From IMG/VR virus record IMGVR_UViG_3300046000_004360, positions 1 to 55,573 of that record: 55,573 nucleotides of DNA, one strand, 5' to 3'. Shown here one piece after another: positions 1-6,651 of the stretch; position 1 is the first letter of the stretch; each line of letters begins with the position of its first letter. The DNA comes from a virus. The position numbers and the translations under genes were made by a program. Below the pieces are notes generated by a model. The model searched no databases and was not told the origin of the DNA. It saw nothing but the letters and a program-made list of their open reading frames with translations.

Positions 1-407
1 GTGGCATGAGGCTGCATGTTAATTCCGATGGTGTCTGTGCCAACTTGCGTCTGTGGAAACTCAATATTCAGGCAAATTGACGTGCCGCCCGGTACTGTGT
101 CGTAGACATCGCAATGTATACCTGCTGCCCAAAATGCACCATTTTTAACGGCTGTGCCATGTACCCCAACAATATCGTGTACACCCCATGAACCGACGTT
201 ACCATTGCCTCTAGCTATGCCGTACATGCTGAAATTTGCGCCTGCTGACCCGCTGCTAAAATCCATCGAAGTATCAGACTTGATACCTGTATGCAATCCA
301 TTGGCAGCCGAGAAATTACCTGTAATCTTGTACTGGTCAACACTGCTTGAATTCTCTGCCTGCGCGGGATATAAAATCCACAGGAGTAAAAACAATATTC
401 CTCTCAT
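1..407 (-). CDS. Secreted protein of unknown function (3' end off window)
   Basis: The reading frame opens at ATG 407 and stays open to base 1, giving 135 codons. The first 17-18 residues (MRGILFLLLWILYPAQA) form a classic signal peptide: Arg2, a Leu/Ile-rich core, then AQA before the likely cut. The mature part is Gly/Ala/Asn/Thr-rich with alternating hydrophobic residues, like a beta-structured phage surface domain. I do not recognise a family. It lies 3 bp after the stop of the 411-863 gene in the late block. If the window is circular the frame ends one codon later (Thr-TAA) beside the holin candidate. That makes it the first gene of the lysis side, and a secreted or periplasmic role is possible. 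Only a weak SD is visible. Confidence 0.75.
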   Translation of the reverse strand, partial: MRGILFLLLWILYPAQAENSSSVDQYKITGNFSAANGLHTGIKSDTSMDFSSGSAGANFSMYGIARGNGNVGSWGVHDIVGVHGTAVKNGAFWAAGIHCDVYDTVPGGTSICLNIEFPQTQVGTDTIGINMQPHA

Positions 408-410
408 TAC

Positions 411-863
411 TTACGCTATTCTAATGATAGCAGTGCTGCTGTCGCCTACAGGCCACACAATAGTAAAGTTCCCTGCAGTAGAGGTCTTATCTGCGCCAAA
501 GTCCAGCACCATCACCGTGTTCTTACCTGAAGCCGTAAAGTTATATACCATCATACCCCGAGCGGTAACAGTAGATGTAGACCATGTAGTATCAGTAAAG
601 TCCATCCATGCGGTTGTACTCGTTGAAGTAGGCGCCTGAACAATAGCAATCGCCATACCCCCCGCAGTGTACCCAGTGCCTGACGATTCATTAGTTACGG
701 TATATGCCGTAGTAGTCGCGTCCATTGTAGCACTTGAGGTATATAAGGCGGCATAGAAGGTATCGGCGGCAGTACCCGCACGGGTGACGGATGTGCCGAA
801 GGCGTGAAGCCCTTTTAGTATGTCTACTTTAAAGCTGGTAGCGGTTGCGGAAGTGATTGCCAT
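411..863 (-). CDS. Putative virion structural protein, Thr/Ser/Ala-rich
   Basis: This 150-residue protein starts at ATG 863 behind GGAG eight bases upstream. It is rich in Thr, Ser, Ala and Gly with a regular alternation of hydrophobic residues, has almost no charged residues and no Cys, and shows no signal peptide. This composition is typical of small beta-sandwich capsid-decoration or tail proteins. It follows the 92-residue gene by one base in the late operon. No family is recognised, and the structural role is inferred from composition and position. Confidence 0.7.
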   Translation of the reverse strand: MAITSATATSFKVDILKGLHAFGTSVTRAGTAADTFYAALYTSSATMDATTTAYTVTNESSGTGYTAGGMAIAIVQAPTSTSTTAWMDFTDTTWSTSTVTARGMMVYNFTASGKNTVMVLDFGADKTSTAGNFTIVWPVGDSSTAIIRIA

Positions 864-864
864 A

Positions 865-1143
865 TTACATCTCCAATAATTTAGTTAGTTCGGGGTGCCC
901 TGCTTGTCTAAGCCTATGTGATATAGTGTCCCGATCACACTTTACTGCCCGGGTTAGATACTCCACTAACACACCATGTATGCGCTCTTTAAATGCCTCT
1001 GCTTGGTCGCGGATGATAGGGTGGGCATCTCTACCTACGTACATGATTTTACCCACTGCCATATTAGCCAATTCTACTGGCGTATGACCTCGATAACTGG
1101 TAGTATGCACCTCTACCCCACCCGCGCTTATAGCTCCTATCAT
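865..1143 (-). CDS. Conserved phage hypothetical protein (92 aa)
   Basis: It starts at ATG 1143 after a good AAAGGAGAG site. The 92-residue protein is soluble with a helical second half (DQAEAFKERIHGVLVEYLTRAVKCDRD). It resembles small proteins often found between the adaptor and tail genes of uncultured podovirus-like genomes, but I know of no function. It sits between the adaptor gene (1154-1783) and the 411-863 gene with almost no spacing, so it is probably co-translated with them. Confidence 0.7.
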   Translation of the reverse strand: MIGAISAGGVEVHTTSYRGHTPVELANMAVGKIMYVGRDAHPIIRDQAEAFKERIHGVLVEYLTRAVKCDRDTISHRLRQAGHPELTKLLEM

Positions 1144-1153
1144 CTGCTCTCCT

Positions 1154-1783
1154 TTAACTTATTCCGACGCGGAGCTGCCCAGACCTATAGGCGTCCCTGC
1201 GGTCTTTACCATCTCCTAGCTGCTTAAGCAACATCAAGGCTTCGTCGTACCGCTTCTGGTACATTGCAACCACTTCAGGCTCCCCCTTCATAAAGGTATA
1301 AGCCTCCAACAGCGCCCCATACAATAGAGTAGAGTCAAAATTATCCCCCAGCCAAGTAGTAGAAGCAGTAACAATAGACTCAGGCAGGTAAAAATAATGC
1401 AGCTCAGTAGTGTAGCTCGCATCGGGGGTGGGCCCCAGCAGGAACGTAGTGTCGTCGAATTGCGCATAGTGTGCTGGAGTCCCTGTAGTCGAGGGGTTGG
1501 GGTAAGCCTCACGGATAAAGTTCACATCCTTATTCAGTAAAAACTCATAATCCCCCGCAGCGGTAACTATAGCAAGTGAGAACGTAGCCAGCCAATCTGA
1601 AGGGCAGGTCAGGTATTTATTTCCCGATGCTACCGTGCCCGTCATGTTCTTGCGCAGGTTAGGAAGCTGTACACTGTTATATATTCGCTGCTCGGCCTGT
1701 TTTATAAAGGTGTCAACAGTCGTAGTAGAAAAAGAATCCTCTACGTAACTATTAATTGCGACTACTAGCTGTGCATAATTCAT
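1154..1783 (-). CDS. Phage adaptor (head-tail connector) protein
   Basis: This 209-residue protein begins MNYAQLVVAINSYVED and continues with a helix ending in FIKQAEQRIYNSV. A beta-rich middle containing YLTCPSDWL and a C-terminal helical stretch (LLYGALLEAYTFMKGEPEVVAMYQKRYDEA) follow. This order (N-terminal helices, beta insertion, C-terminal helices with a FMKGEPE-like motif) fits the SU10/P22 gp4-like adaptor family that sits below the portal. It starts 5 bp after the stop of a 49-residue ORF and has no clear SD, so it probably depends on translational coupling. Family assignment is by motif recall and has not been searched. Confidence 0.7.
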   Translation of the reverse strand: MNYAQLVVAINSYVEDSFSTTTVDTFIKQAEQRIYNSVQLPNLRKNMTGTVASGNKYLTCPSDWLATFSLAIVTAAGDYEFLLNKDVNFIREAYPNPSTTGTPAHYAQFDDTTFLLGPTPDASYTTELHYFYLPESIVTASTTWLGDNFDSTLLYGALLEAYTFMKGEPEVVAMYQKRYDEALMLLKQLGDGKDRRDAYRSGQLRVGIS

Positions 1784-1788
1784 TGGGG

Positions 1789-1938
1789 CTACTGGCTATT
1801 CTTAGAGTATGTAGTGCCCTTGGTTGCCGCGCCCGTACCCCGAATTGGTTTTGTGTTGGTAGCGGCAAGCTTATTAGGATACCCACCAACGGTAGGCACT
1901 GGGCATGATTTAGGCTCTGGTAATTTAGTCTTACTCAT
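1789..1938 (-). CDS. Small late protein (49 aa)
   Basis: It runs from ATG 1938 to TAG 1789 with an AGAAAGG ribosome site directly upstream. The protein is Pro/Thr/Lys-rich (starts MSKTKLPEPKSCPVPTVGG) with no membrane segment. It fills the gap between the 57-residue gene and the adaptor gene in the same direction with 2-5 bp spacing, which supports it being real despite its length. Function unknown. Confidence 0.6.
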   Translation of the reverse strand: MSKTKLPEPKSCPVPTVGGYPNKLAATNTKPIRGTGAATKGTTYSKNSQ

Positions 1939-1940
1939 GG

Positions 1941-2114
1941 TTAGCCTTTCTTCTGAAGCATTACTCGCGCCATGTTGCGTCCGTAAGTTTTTCTGTCGTC
2001 GTTAGTAACCCCACCACTACCTTTGCCCCCCTTCTGGATACCTACACTTGCCCCAGTAGCGTTAATGGTTCCTTGGGTCTTGCCCTTCTTCTCAATTCCG
2101 TTGCCTCTTGCCAT
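1941..2114 (-). CDS. Small basic late protein (57 aa)
   Basis: It starts at ATG 2114 after AGGAG. The protein is Gly/Lys/Arg-rich and basic (begins MARGNGIEKKGKTQGTINAT, ends RVMLQKKG), which suggests nucleic-acid or virion binding. It is tightly packed between the zinc-ribbon gene and the 49-residue gene. The IEKKGKTQG segment recalls the KGxTKGKFR tails of two nearby late proteins. Function unknown. Confidence 0.6.
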   Translation of the reverse strand: MARGNGIEKKGKTQGTINATGASVGIQKGGKGSGGVTNDDRKTYGRNMARVMLQKKG

Positions 2115-2123
2115 AATAATCTC

Positions 2124-2468
2124 CTATGATGTAACTACTGTAACAGTTCCTAATGATATAATTGATTCTGTCGCGCTCTGTATTTGTCCTAGTGGATCGG
2201 TATAACCTACAGGGTCCCACCCCCACTGTATTTCCCTGCTTGCTGCTGTCTGGTCTGGACGGGGGTTACGCAATGCCTGTGGGTCTGTAAAAGTATACAT
2301 CCCTAGCTGTAATTGAGGATGGTCAGGACTCCAACACTCAGGGCAAGCTAACGTGGCGGTTACTTTTGTCTTTACTACCAGTGCGCGAAGTTGGCTAAGC
2401 TTATAGTGGAACCCACACACATCACATAGCCCAAGCGCCGATTTACCTGCTGCAAAATTAGAACTCAT
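2124..2468 (-). CDS. Zinc-ribbon phage protein (114 aa)
   Basis: The protein carries a four-cysteine zinc ribbon, CDVC at about residues 15-18 and CPEC at about 42-45. A basic linker and a Trp/Pro-rich middle that includes NPRPDQTAASREIQW follow. Short zinc-ribbon proteins of this type are common in podovirus structural clusters, but their role is not established. It overlaps the TAA of the preceding neck gene, has no clear SD, and is probably translationally coupled. Confidence 0.7.
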   Translation of the reverse strand: MSSNFAAGKSALGLCDVCGFHYKLSQLRALVVKTKVTATLACPECWSPDHPQLQLGMYTFTDPQALRNPRPDQTAASREIQWGWDPVGYTDPLGQIQSATESIISLGTVTVVTS

Positions 2469-3182
2469 TTATATAAACTGCTGCCTTGGTACCATTCTTA
2501 GGGGGGCTTTCTCACGGTCTTCTTCCGCCGCTCTTTGAAATTCCTCTTCATAATCAGCTTTGAGCATAGGGATCCGTGGCATCGCTTCAGGCAGTTTCAT
2601 ACTCAAGTAATATGCCAATCCCGCTACCAGAGCGGGTAAGAAACGATAAGGCACGTCTTGGGTATTAACACCACTACCTGCATCTTGAATCCTGCGAAGC
2701 CGCCAATATTGAAAAGTATAGGTATCATTATCAGGTACGGGCCACACAGTAATTGTAGGGTAAGAAATAGTGCTTGTGGGTGTGGGCCCAGTAGCACCCG
2801 ATTGTCGGTCTATGTAAACTTGTAATGGTCGGCCTGTAGAGTTCTTGTTTGGTAGCGTCGCATAGGTTGACACGCTAATACGACTTATGTTAATATCTAC
2901 CTGTGTAGTGGTCGTACCTGTACGTACAACGTGATCCAATAAATCAACCGTATCCAAAGGCAAGTTATAGGTAGCGGTGCCCGACACAAGCGGGATAGAC
3001 CCCTGCTCTACAGTCCATAAATTTATTCCGCGATTTTGCCACGCGATTAACATTATATTCAAAGACCTACGAGCGGTCTTTAAGTCGTAACCTGAGCGGC
3101 TTTCTGATCCGCAGCGCTCAAAACTTTCCTCTACTAAATTAACTAAGTCTAGGTTGAATGTAGTTGTGTCGGTAGTTGCCAT
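2469..3182 (-). CDS. Putative neck / head-completion protein
   Basis: This 237-residue protein begins with helices (NLVEESFERCGSESRSGYDL, KTARRSLNIMLIAWQNRGIN). A beta-rich centre contains TYNLPLDTVDLLDHVV and TVWPVPDNDTYTFQYWR. It ends with two long helices (RFLPALVAGLAYYLSMKLPE) and a charged tail. This layout resembles head-to-tail connector or tail-tubular-like proteins in environmental podovirus genomes. It lies upstream of the zinc-ribbon and adaptor genes, consistent with neck assembly. Family name uncertain. Confidence 0.65.
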   Translation of the reverse strand: MATTDTTTFNLDLVNLVEESFERCGSESRSGYDLKTARRSLNIMLIAWQNRGINLWTVEQGSIPLVSGTATYNLPLDTVDLLDHVVRTGTTTTQVDINISRISVSTYATLPNKNSTGRPLQVYIDRQSGATGPTPTSTISYPTITVWPVPDNDTYTFQYWRLRRIQDAGSGVNTQDVPYRFLPALVAGLAYYLSMKLPEAMPRIPMLKADYEEEFQRAAEEDREKAPLRMVPRQQFI

Positions 3183-3329
3183 TTACTTACCCATGCGGCT
3201 TGTCGCCCGCTCTGCTTTAACCAACTTATCAAGTGCCGTAACGGAGCCACCCTTAGCTAGTTTCTTAGCTGGTTTACGCCCCGGAACCTTTAGTGGGTTT
3301 ATATCCCCCATGCCGCGTGATGGTCTCAC
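3183..3329 (-). CDS. Small basic late protein with LAKGG motif (48 aa, GTG start)
   Basis: A GTG at 3329 overlaps the TGA of the preceding gene (GTGA) and has AAGGGGAA seven bases upstream, so I prefer it to the ATG at 3311, which would give 42 residues. The protein is Lys/Arg-rich and contains KKLAKGGSVTALDKL, one of the FAxGG-like motifs that recur in late proteins of this phage. Its TAA abuts the ATG of the neck gene. Function unknown. Confidence 0.6.
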   Translation of the reverse strand: MRPSRGMGDINPLKVPGRKPAKKLAKGGSVTALDKLVKAERATSRMGK

Positions 3330-3775
3330 CGGAACTTCCCCTTAGTGTGTCCCTTCTTTGCTATGCCATTAATGCCTTTGCTTTTTACCGCCCCGCCTTT
3401 TTTATACCCTGTTAGATTGCCATCTTCATCAAACGACTTATCCGTGTATAGGGGTTTGTTTTTGAAGTCCTCAACATCTTTAGCCGTGCCAAAACCCTCA
3501 ACTATTGCTTTAGGTTGTGGTTTACCTCTTCGTTCTAGCTCCCTCACGTTATCGTCTACTTTGGCTGCCCTATATAACGCCTTATCCGCCGCTACATCCC
3601 CCGACAATAACCTCTCATACATGATCTTGGAATCTGGATCTGTGGGCCGCTTTCTTTTTTCATAGGCTGATTTAAGCCCCTCATAATCATCCTTAAATCC
3701 ATCAGCGGTCCAGCCAGCTATATGTTCCCGTTTGGCTTCAAGTTTAGCCGCCGCGCTCATCTTAAATGGTTTCAC
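3326..3775 (-). CDS. Late protein with C-terminal KGHTKGKFR motif (149 aa)
   Basis: The 149-residue protein is highly charged and largely helical, with many Lys, Asp and Glu residues. The last third is Gly/Lys-rich and contains GYKKGGAVKSKGINGIAKKG before a terminal HTKGKFR. The same ending is found in the upstream neighbour (CKGKTKGKFR), so the tail appears to be a shared module. Start ATG 3775 overlaps the upstream stop (ATGA). Probably a virion-associated protein; no family recognised. Confidence 0.65.
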   Translation of the reverse strand: MKPFKMSAAAKLEAKREHIAGWTADGFKDDYEGLKSAYEKRKRPTDPDSKIMYERLLSGDVAADKALYRAAKVDDNVRELERRGKPQPKAIVEGFGTAKDVEDFKNKPLYTDKSFDEDGNLTGYKKGGAVKSKGINGIAKKGHTKGKFR

Positions 3776-4464
3776 CTAAATTTCCCCTTTGTTTTGCCTT
3801 TGCACTCAATGCCGCCGCCTTTAGCGAACTTCATCTCGCTACTAGCTGCATCATACGCACCTTTTCTAGCCTTCTGTTCGCGGGCTTCGTCACGCATTTT
3901 GCGCATTTCTTCTTGCTCTTTAGCGGAAGGGGTGCCATCGTCTTTAGTGGGCGCGGGTTTTATTGGCCCCCCTCCATTAAACCGCCTTATCGTACCCCCA
4001 GTAACAGGAATAGGATTTTGCGGCATTCCTCGCGAAGCTAACCTAGCATTAACCAGCGTCTGCCCGGATAGCGGCTTATCAGGAGGAGGTGCGCGTCTGC
4101 TGTCAGCCGTAACTGGAGTTGGCGTAACAGGGTATTGTGGTGGCAACCCCCGCGAAGCTAACCTAGCATTAACCAAATCCCCCCCTCCAGCGAACTTCTT
4201 AACCTTACCCCCTTTCTTCATCCCCATGTTGCCCATATCTTGCTTGGTAGGAACTCCGCCAGCCTTTAGTCCTTTGATATAATCCCCTACGGAGAGGGCA
4301 CCAGACTTAAGAGCTTTACCTTTATCCATTGCGCCACGCGCATGGCCTTCGGATTTCTCCCCTTTAGCATATTGTTTAGGTGAAATCTTCCCGGACTTAA
4401 CTGCACGGGCTTCGCTGGATTCTTCCGCCTTTGATTCCTTACCTTTAAACATCTTGGTAGCCAT
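3772..4464 (-). CDS. Late Gly/Lys-rich protein with repeated motifs (230 aa)
   Basis: I take ATG 4464 as the start because GGGGAAA lies eight bases upstream. The longer frame opening at 4554 would run through the preceding gene. The protein is basic and low-complexity, with two copies of LVNARLASRG (also direct repeats in the DNA near 4035 and 4150). It has FAxGG-type motifs (KKFAGGGDL, RRFNGGGPI, KFAKGGGIE) and the C-terminus CKGKTKGKFR. It is probably a disordered virion protein. Its function is unknown. Confidence 0.65.
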   Translation of the reverse strand: MATKMFKGKESKAEESSEARAVKSGKISPKQYAKGEKSEGHARGAMDKGKALKSGALSVGDYIKGLKAGGVPTKQDMGNMGMKKGGKVKKFAGGGDLVNARLASRGLPPQYPVTPTPVTADSRRAPPPDKPLSGQTLVNARLASRGMPQNPIPVTGGTIRRFNGGGPIKPAPTKDDGTPSAKEQEEMRKMRDEAREQKARKGAYDAASSEMKFAKGGGIECKGKTKGKFR

Positions 4465-4466
4465 AA

Positions 4467-4709
4467 TTATTTCCCCGCTAAATAGTGAATTGCCTGCATA
4501 GTAAGCGCCCCTACAGTTCCTGAAGCACCCCCAACAAGCATAAGCATCTTCCATCCCCCCTTAGCTTCCGAGAGGGTTAGGCTGATGGTATTTAATACTT
4601 TCTTCATCGCTTCCATATCCGCCATCAATCTATCCATATCATCCTGTAGATGTCTTATGTCTGATCCATGCACTGCTAATTCCCGCTCCGCGTTTATTAT
4701 GGATTCCAT
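4467..4709 (-). CDS. XhlA/holin-like small membrane protein
   Basis: The 80-residue protein has an N-terminal coiled coil (residues about 10-50, DIRHLQDDMDRLMADMEAMK) followed by one hydrophobic segment near the C-terminus (about 55-77, MLMLVGGASGTVGALTMQ). This matches the architecture of haemolysin XhlA-type phage proteins, which act with holins at the inner membrane. It sits among structural genes rather than beside Rz/Rz1. The role is inferred from architecture only; it could also be a virion membrane protein. Confidence 0.55.
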   Translation of the reverse strand: MESIINAERELAVHGSDIRHLQDDMDRLMADMEAMKKVLNTISLTLSEAKGGWKMLMLVGGASGTVGALTMQAIHYLAGK

Positions 4710-4712
4710 GAG

Positions 4713-5003
4713 TTATCCGTAAAAGAAAGTTACAGACGTTGCGTTAGTAATGGTTACATAGGGGTCTGCTTGAAACAACACCCCCTCGCCGGGGAATAAC
4801 AAATATCCAGTGAGTGTGGCGCCAGCAGGGGTATCTAATTTTATACGCTCTGTGCCGCCAGAGCCGCCATCCTTAAATGACAACGAACCTGCAAGCGCCC
4901 CCGATACCCAATAAACTGCCCTAACTCTGGCTCTGGGCACCCCGATAGCTGATGCAGCCGTGGCTGTAAGGTTCTTAGCCTTTACGTCAGTTTGCATAGT
5001 CAT
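4713..5003 (-). CDS. Putative small structural protein (96 aa)
   Basis: It starts at ATG 5003 after a GGGGG ribosome site; ATG at residue 3 is an alternative. The protein is beta-rich with Gly/Ala/Thr runs and few charges (ARVRAVYWVSGALAGSLSFK, ending SVTFFYG). This fits a small capsid-surface or tail component. It lies between the 150-residue structural gene and the coiled-coil membrane protein. No family recognised. Confidence 0.65.
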   Translation of the reverse strand: MTMQTDVKAKNLTATAASAIGVPRARVRAVYWVSGALAGSLSFKDGGSGGTERIKLDTPAGATLTGYLLFPGEGVLFQADPYVTITNATSVTFFYG

Positions 5004-5015
5004 AAGAACCCCCTA

Positions 5016-5468
5016 TTACAGCAAGTTCAGATTTTGTACGTATCTTACTGTGATAGCCCCGACACCTGCGCCAGTATTAGTCGAAGTTACAGCAATCTTA
5101 ACATCCGATGTACCTACGTCAATAAATGCAGCGGTCCTAGTAGCATCGGTACTTGGGACGATATTGACCACGCCGACAGTGCCTCCCTCCGCTGCTGCCG
5201 CTGCGGTAAATTTAGTAGCTAGGACAGTCGTCCCAACCCCGAACGTAGAAGCAACCCCATCCCAAGCAGTTGTTACATATACGAGGATGTCTATGATTTG
5301 GCTGTTAGCTGGAATTACAATTGTGGTTGCTGCAGAGGCTTGGGTGATGGTGTTGGACTGAGCCATAACGACTTGCCCGGTATTCTTTACGTTTGTACCT
5401 AGAGTGGTACCTGTAGTAACTACGATAGTACCTGCTTTGATTGGACCGGAGAAAGTAGAGCTTGACAT
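5016..5468 (-). CDS. Putative head-decoration / structural protein (150 aa)
   Basis: The 150-residue protein is Thr/Ala/Val/Gly-rich with no Cys and few charges, an all-beta pattern seen in capsid decoration and tail proteins. It starts at ATG 5468 with AAGGAA nine bases upstream. It is the first gene after a minus-strand promoter (5558-5586) placed behind a terminator. It may therefore be made at a different level from the capsid gene. Function inferred. Confidence 0.65.
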   Translation of the reverse strand: MSSSTFSGPIKAGTIVVTTGTTLGTNVKNTGQVVMAQSNTITQASAATTIVIPANSQIIDILVYVTTAWDGVASTFGVGTTVLATKFTAAAAAEGGTVGVVNIVPSTDATRTAAFIDVGTSDVKIAVTSTNTGAGVGAITVRYVQNLNLL

Positions 5469-5557
5469 AATTGGATTCCTTTATACGAAGTAAGGTTCAT
5501 TAGTCTCGTATACGTCTGCCGGGACAGTCTAATAAACCGGGGTGCCCGGATACACTC

Positions 5558-5586
5558 TTTATACCATGTTTATCGGGGGTTGTCAA
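5558..5586 (-). promoter_or_regulatory. Sigma70-type promoter for the downstream late genes
   Basis: On the minus strand, TTGACA (5581-5586) and TATAAA (5558-5563) are separated by exactly 17 bp. The element is 12 bp below the terminator at 5599-5622 and drives toward the 5016-5468 gene through a leader of about 80 nt. That leader contains a small GC hairpin (CCGGG/CCCGG). Confidence 0.75.
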
Positions 5587-5598
5587 GGTATTATGGAC

Positions 5599-5622
5599 AA
5601 ATAAAAGCCCTCCGAAGAGGGC
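5599..5622 (-). terminator. Rho-independent terminator (copy 2) after the GIY-YIG gene
   Basis: The minus strand reads GCCCTC-TTCG-GAGGGC followed by TTTTATTT: a perfect 6-bp stem closed by a UUCG tetraloop, then a T tract. It lies about 47 bp after the GIY-YIG stop. It duplicates the terminator at 6599-6623 almost base for base. Confidence 0.85.
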
Positions 5623-5668
5623 AACCTTGTCGGGGTTTGACTCATTATATGTTTATATATGGGGGAGG

Positions 5669-6526
5669 TCAAGCATATAGGAAACTCCATCCTTTATATA
5701 TTCCTTTGCTTATTGGCTTACCTGACTTGAGGGCACGGTTGATTGTGGGTGGCGCTAACGACAATACCGCTCGTAAATTAGTAATACTGTCATATATGAC
5801 AGTTTCTTCGCTCGGGTTAATAGCCACTACCTTCTTACTCATCTTCAGCTTGCTTTCTTCCGTGTGGGTTCTACCTAGCCAGTGGCCGTAGTGCCCAGCG
5901 GCTGCAGCTACCTTTATCTTCTCCATACCTTCTGGAGATACTTTGCGCCCCGGACCTTTTGGCACCCCTCGCTGTGCATCGCCTATTTTGCGCTTTACTT
6001 CGTCTGGTTGTTTCTTTCCATATAAATAGTGGTTTTCGCCTGCGTGAAGGCCGACGCGATTTTCGCTCATTTTTTGTTTGGCCTCTTTGGTGTGGTTTAT
6101 TCCATACATAGGATGTTTTTCTGGGGCCTTGAAGTAATAGGATTTTAGGGTGCCTGAAATTGCCTGTTTATGTTCCTCGGTTCTCGGGATGCCAAATAAC
6201 GGATTATCTTCCCCAAATAACCCCCGCATAGGTGCATCAGAATATCGACTTAAATTATAGCAGTGATCTTTTCCTACGTGTTCTGCCAACCATACATCTT
6301 CTGCGGCTTGTAGTGATTCACCTTCCGGCACGGTTTCAACTATACGGAAAATAAAGTTCTGTTCCCCATACTTATTCCATGCGGCTTGCAGATGTTTTGC
6401 GTGGTGTTGGTTAGTTCTAAGTCTATTTCTATGGCACCTAAACCTATCCTTGTGTTTTACTGTACTCCCTACATAGAACTTTCCGTTTACGAGATTAATT
6501 ATTTTGTATATGTACTGTTCTCTCAT
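5669..6526 (-). CDS. GIY-YIG homing endonuclease with NUMOD3 repeats
   Basis: The N-terminal GIY-YIG nuclease domain (about residues 1-90) shows YIYKI then KFYVGS, with the downstream Arg (KDRFRCHRNR) and a Glu (AAEDVWLAEHV). Four or so NUMOD3 DNA-binding motifs follow, e.g. NPLFGIPRTEEHKQAISG, HPMYGINHTKEAKQKMSEN, YLYGKKQPDEVKRKIG and HWLGRTHTEESKLKMSK. A NUMOD1-like C-terminus ends in SKGIYKGWSFLYA. I choose ATG 6526 (285 aa) because GGGGG is properly spaced, and the longer frame's ATG 6562 lies inside the -10 of the gene's own promoter. It is free-standing between the capsid gene and the next late gene. It should cut an intronless or unoccupied allele nearby and promote its own spread. Confidence 0.9.
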   Translation of the reverse strand: MREQYIYKIINLVNGKFYVGSTVKHKDRFRCHRNRLRTNQHHAKHLQAAWNKYGEQNFIFRIVETVPEGESLQAAEDVWLAEHVGKDHCYNLSRYSDAPMRGLFGEDNPLFGIPRTEEHKQAISGTLKSYYFKAPEKHPMYGINHTKEAKQKMSENRVGLHAGENHYLYGKKQPDEVKRKIGDAQRGVPKGPGRKVSPEGMEKIKVAAAAGHYGHWLGRTHTEESKLKMSKKVVAINPSEETVIYDSITNLRAVLSLAPPTINRALKSGKPISKGIYKGWSFLYA

Positions 6527-6560
6527 ACTTACCCCCATAGTTATTAACCTACTAAAAATC

Positions 6561-6588
6561 ATTATACGCGCTTTGGCGCGTTTGTCAA
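6561..6588 (-). promoter_or_regulatory. Consensus promoter of the GIY-YIG gene with palindromic spacer
   Basis: The minus strand has a perfect TTGACA (6583-6588) and a perfect TATAAT (6561-6566) with a 16-bp spacer. The spacer region forms an inverted repeat ACGCGC-CAAA-GCGCGT (6566-6581) that could be an operator. It lies 11 bp below the capsid-gene terminator and 35 bp above the chosen GIY-YIG start. Confidence 0.85.
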
Positions 6589-6598
6589 TAAAATAGGC

Positions 6599-6623
6599 AA
6601 ATAAAAAGCCCTCCGAAGAGGGC
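6599..6623 (-). terminator. Rho-independent terminator (copy 1) after the major capsid gene
   Basis: The minus strand carries GCCCTC-TTCG-GAGGGC followed by TTTTTATTT, a 6-bp GC-rich stem with a UUCG loop. It is about 28 bp after the capsid gene stop and is the partner of the copy at 5599-5622. Confidence 0.88.
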
Positions 6624-6651
6624 TAGTTTCCTACATAACTACTTGATTCTA

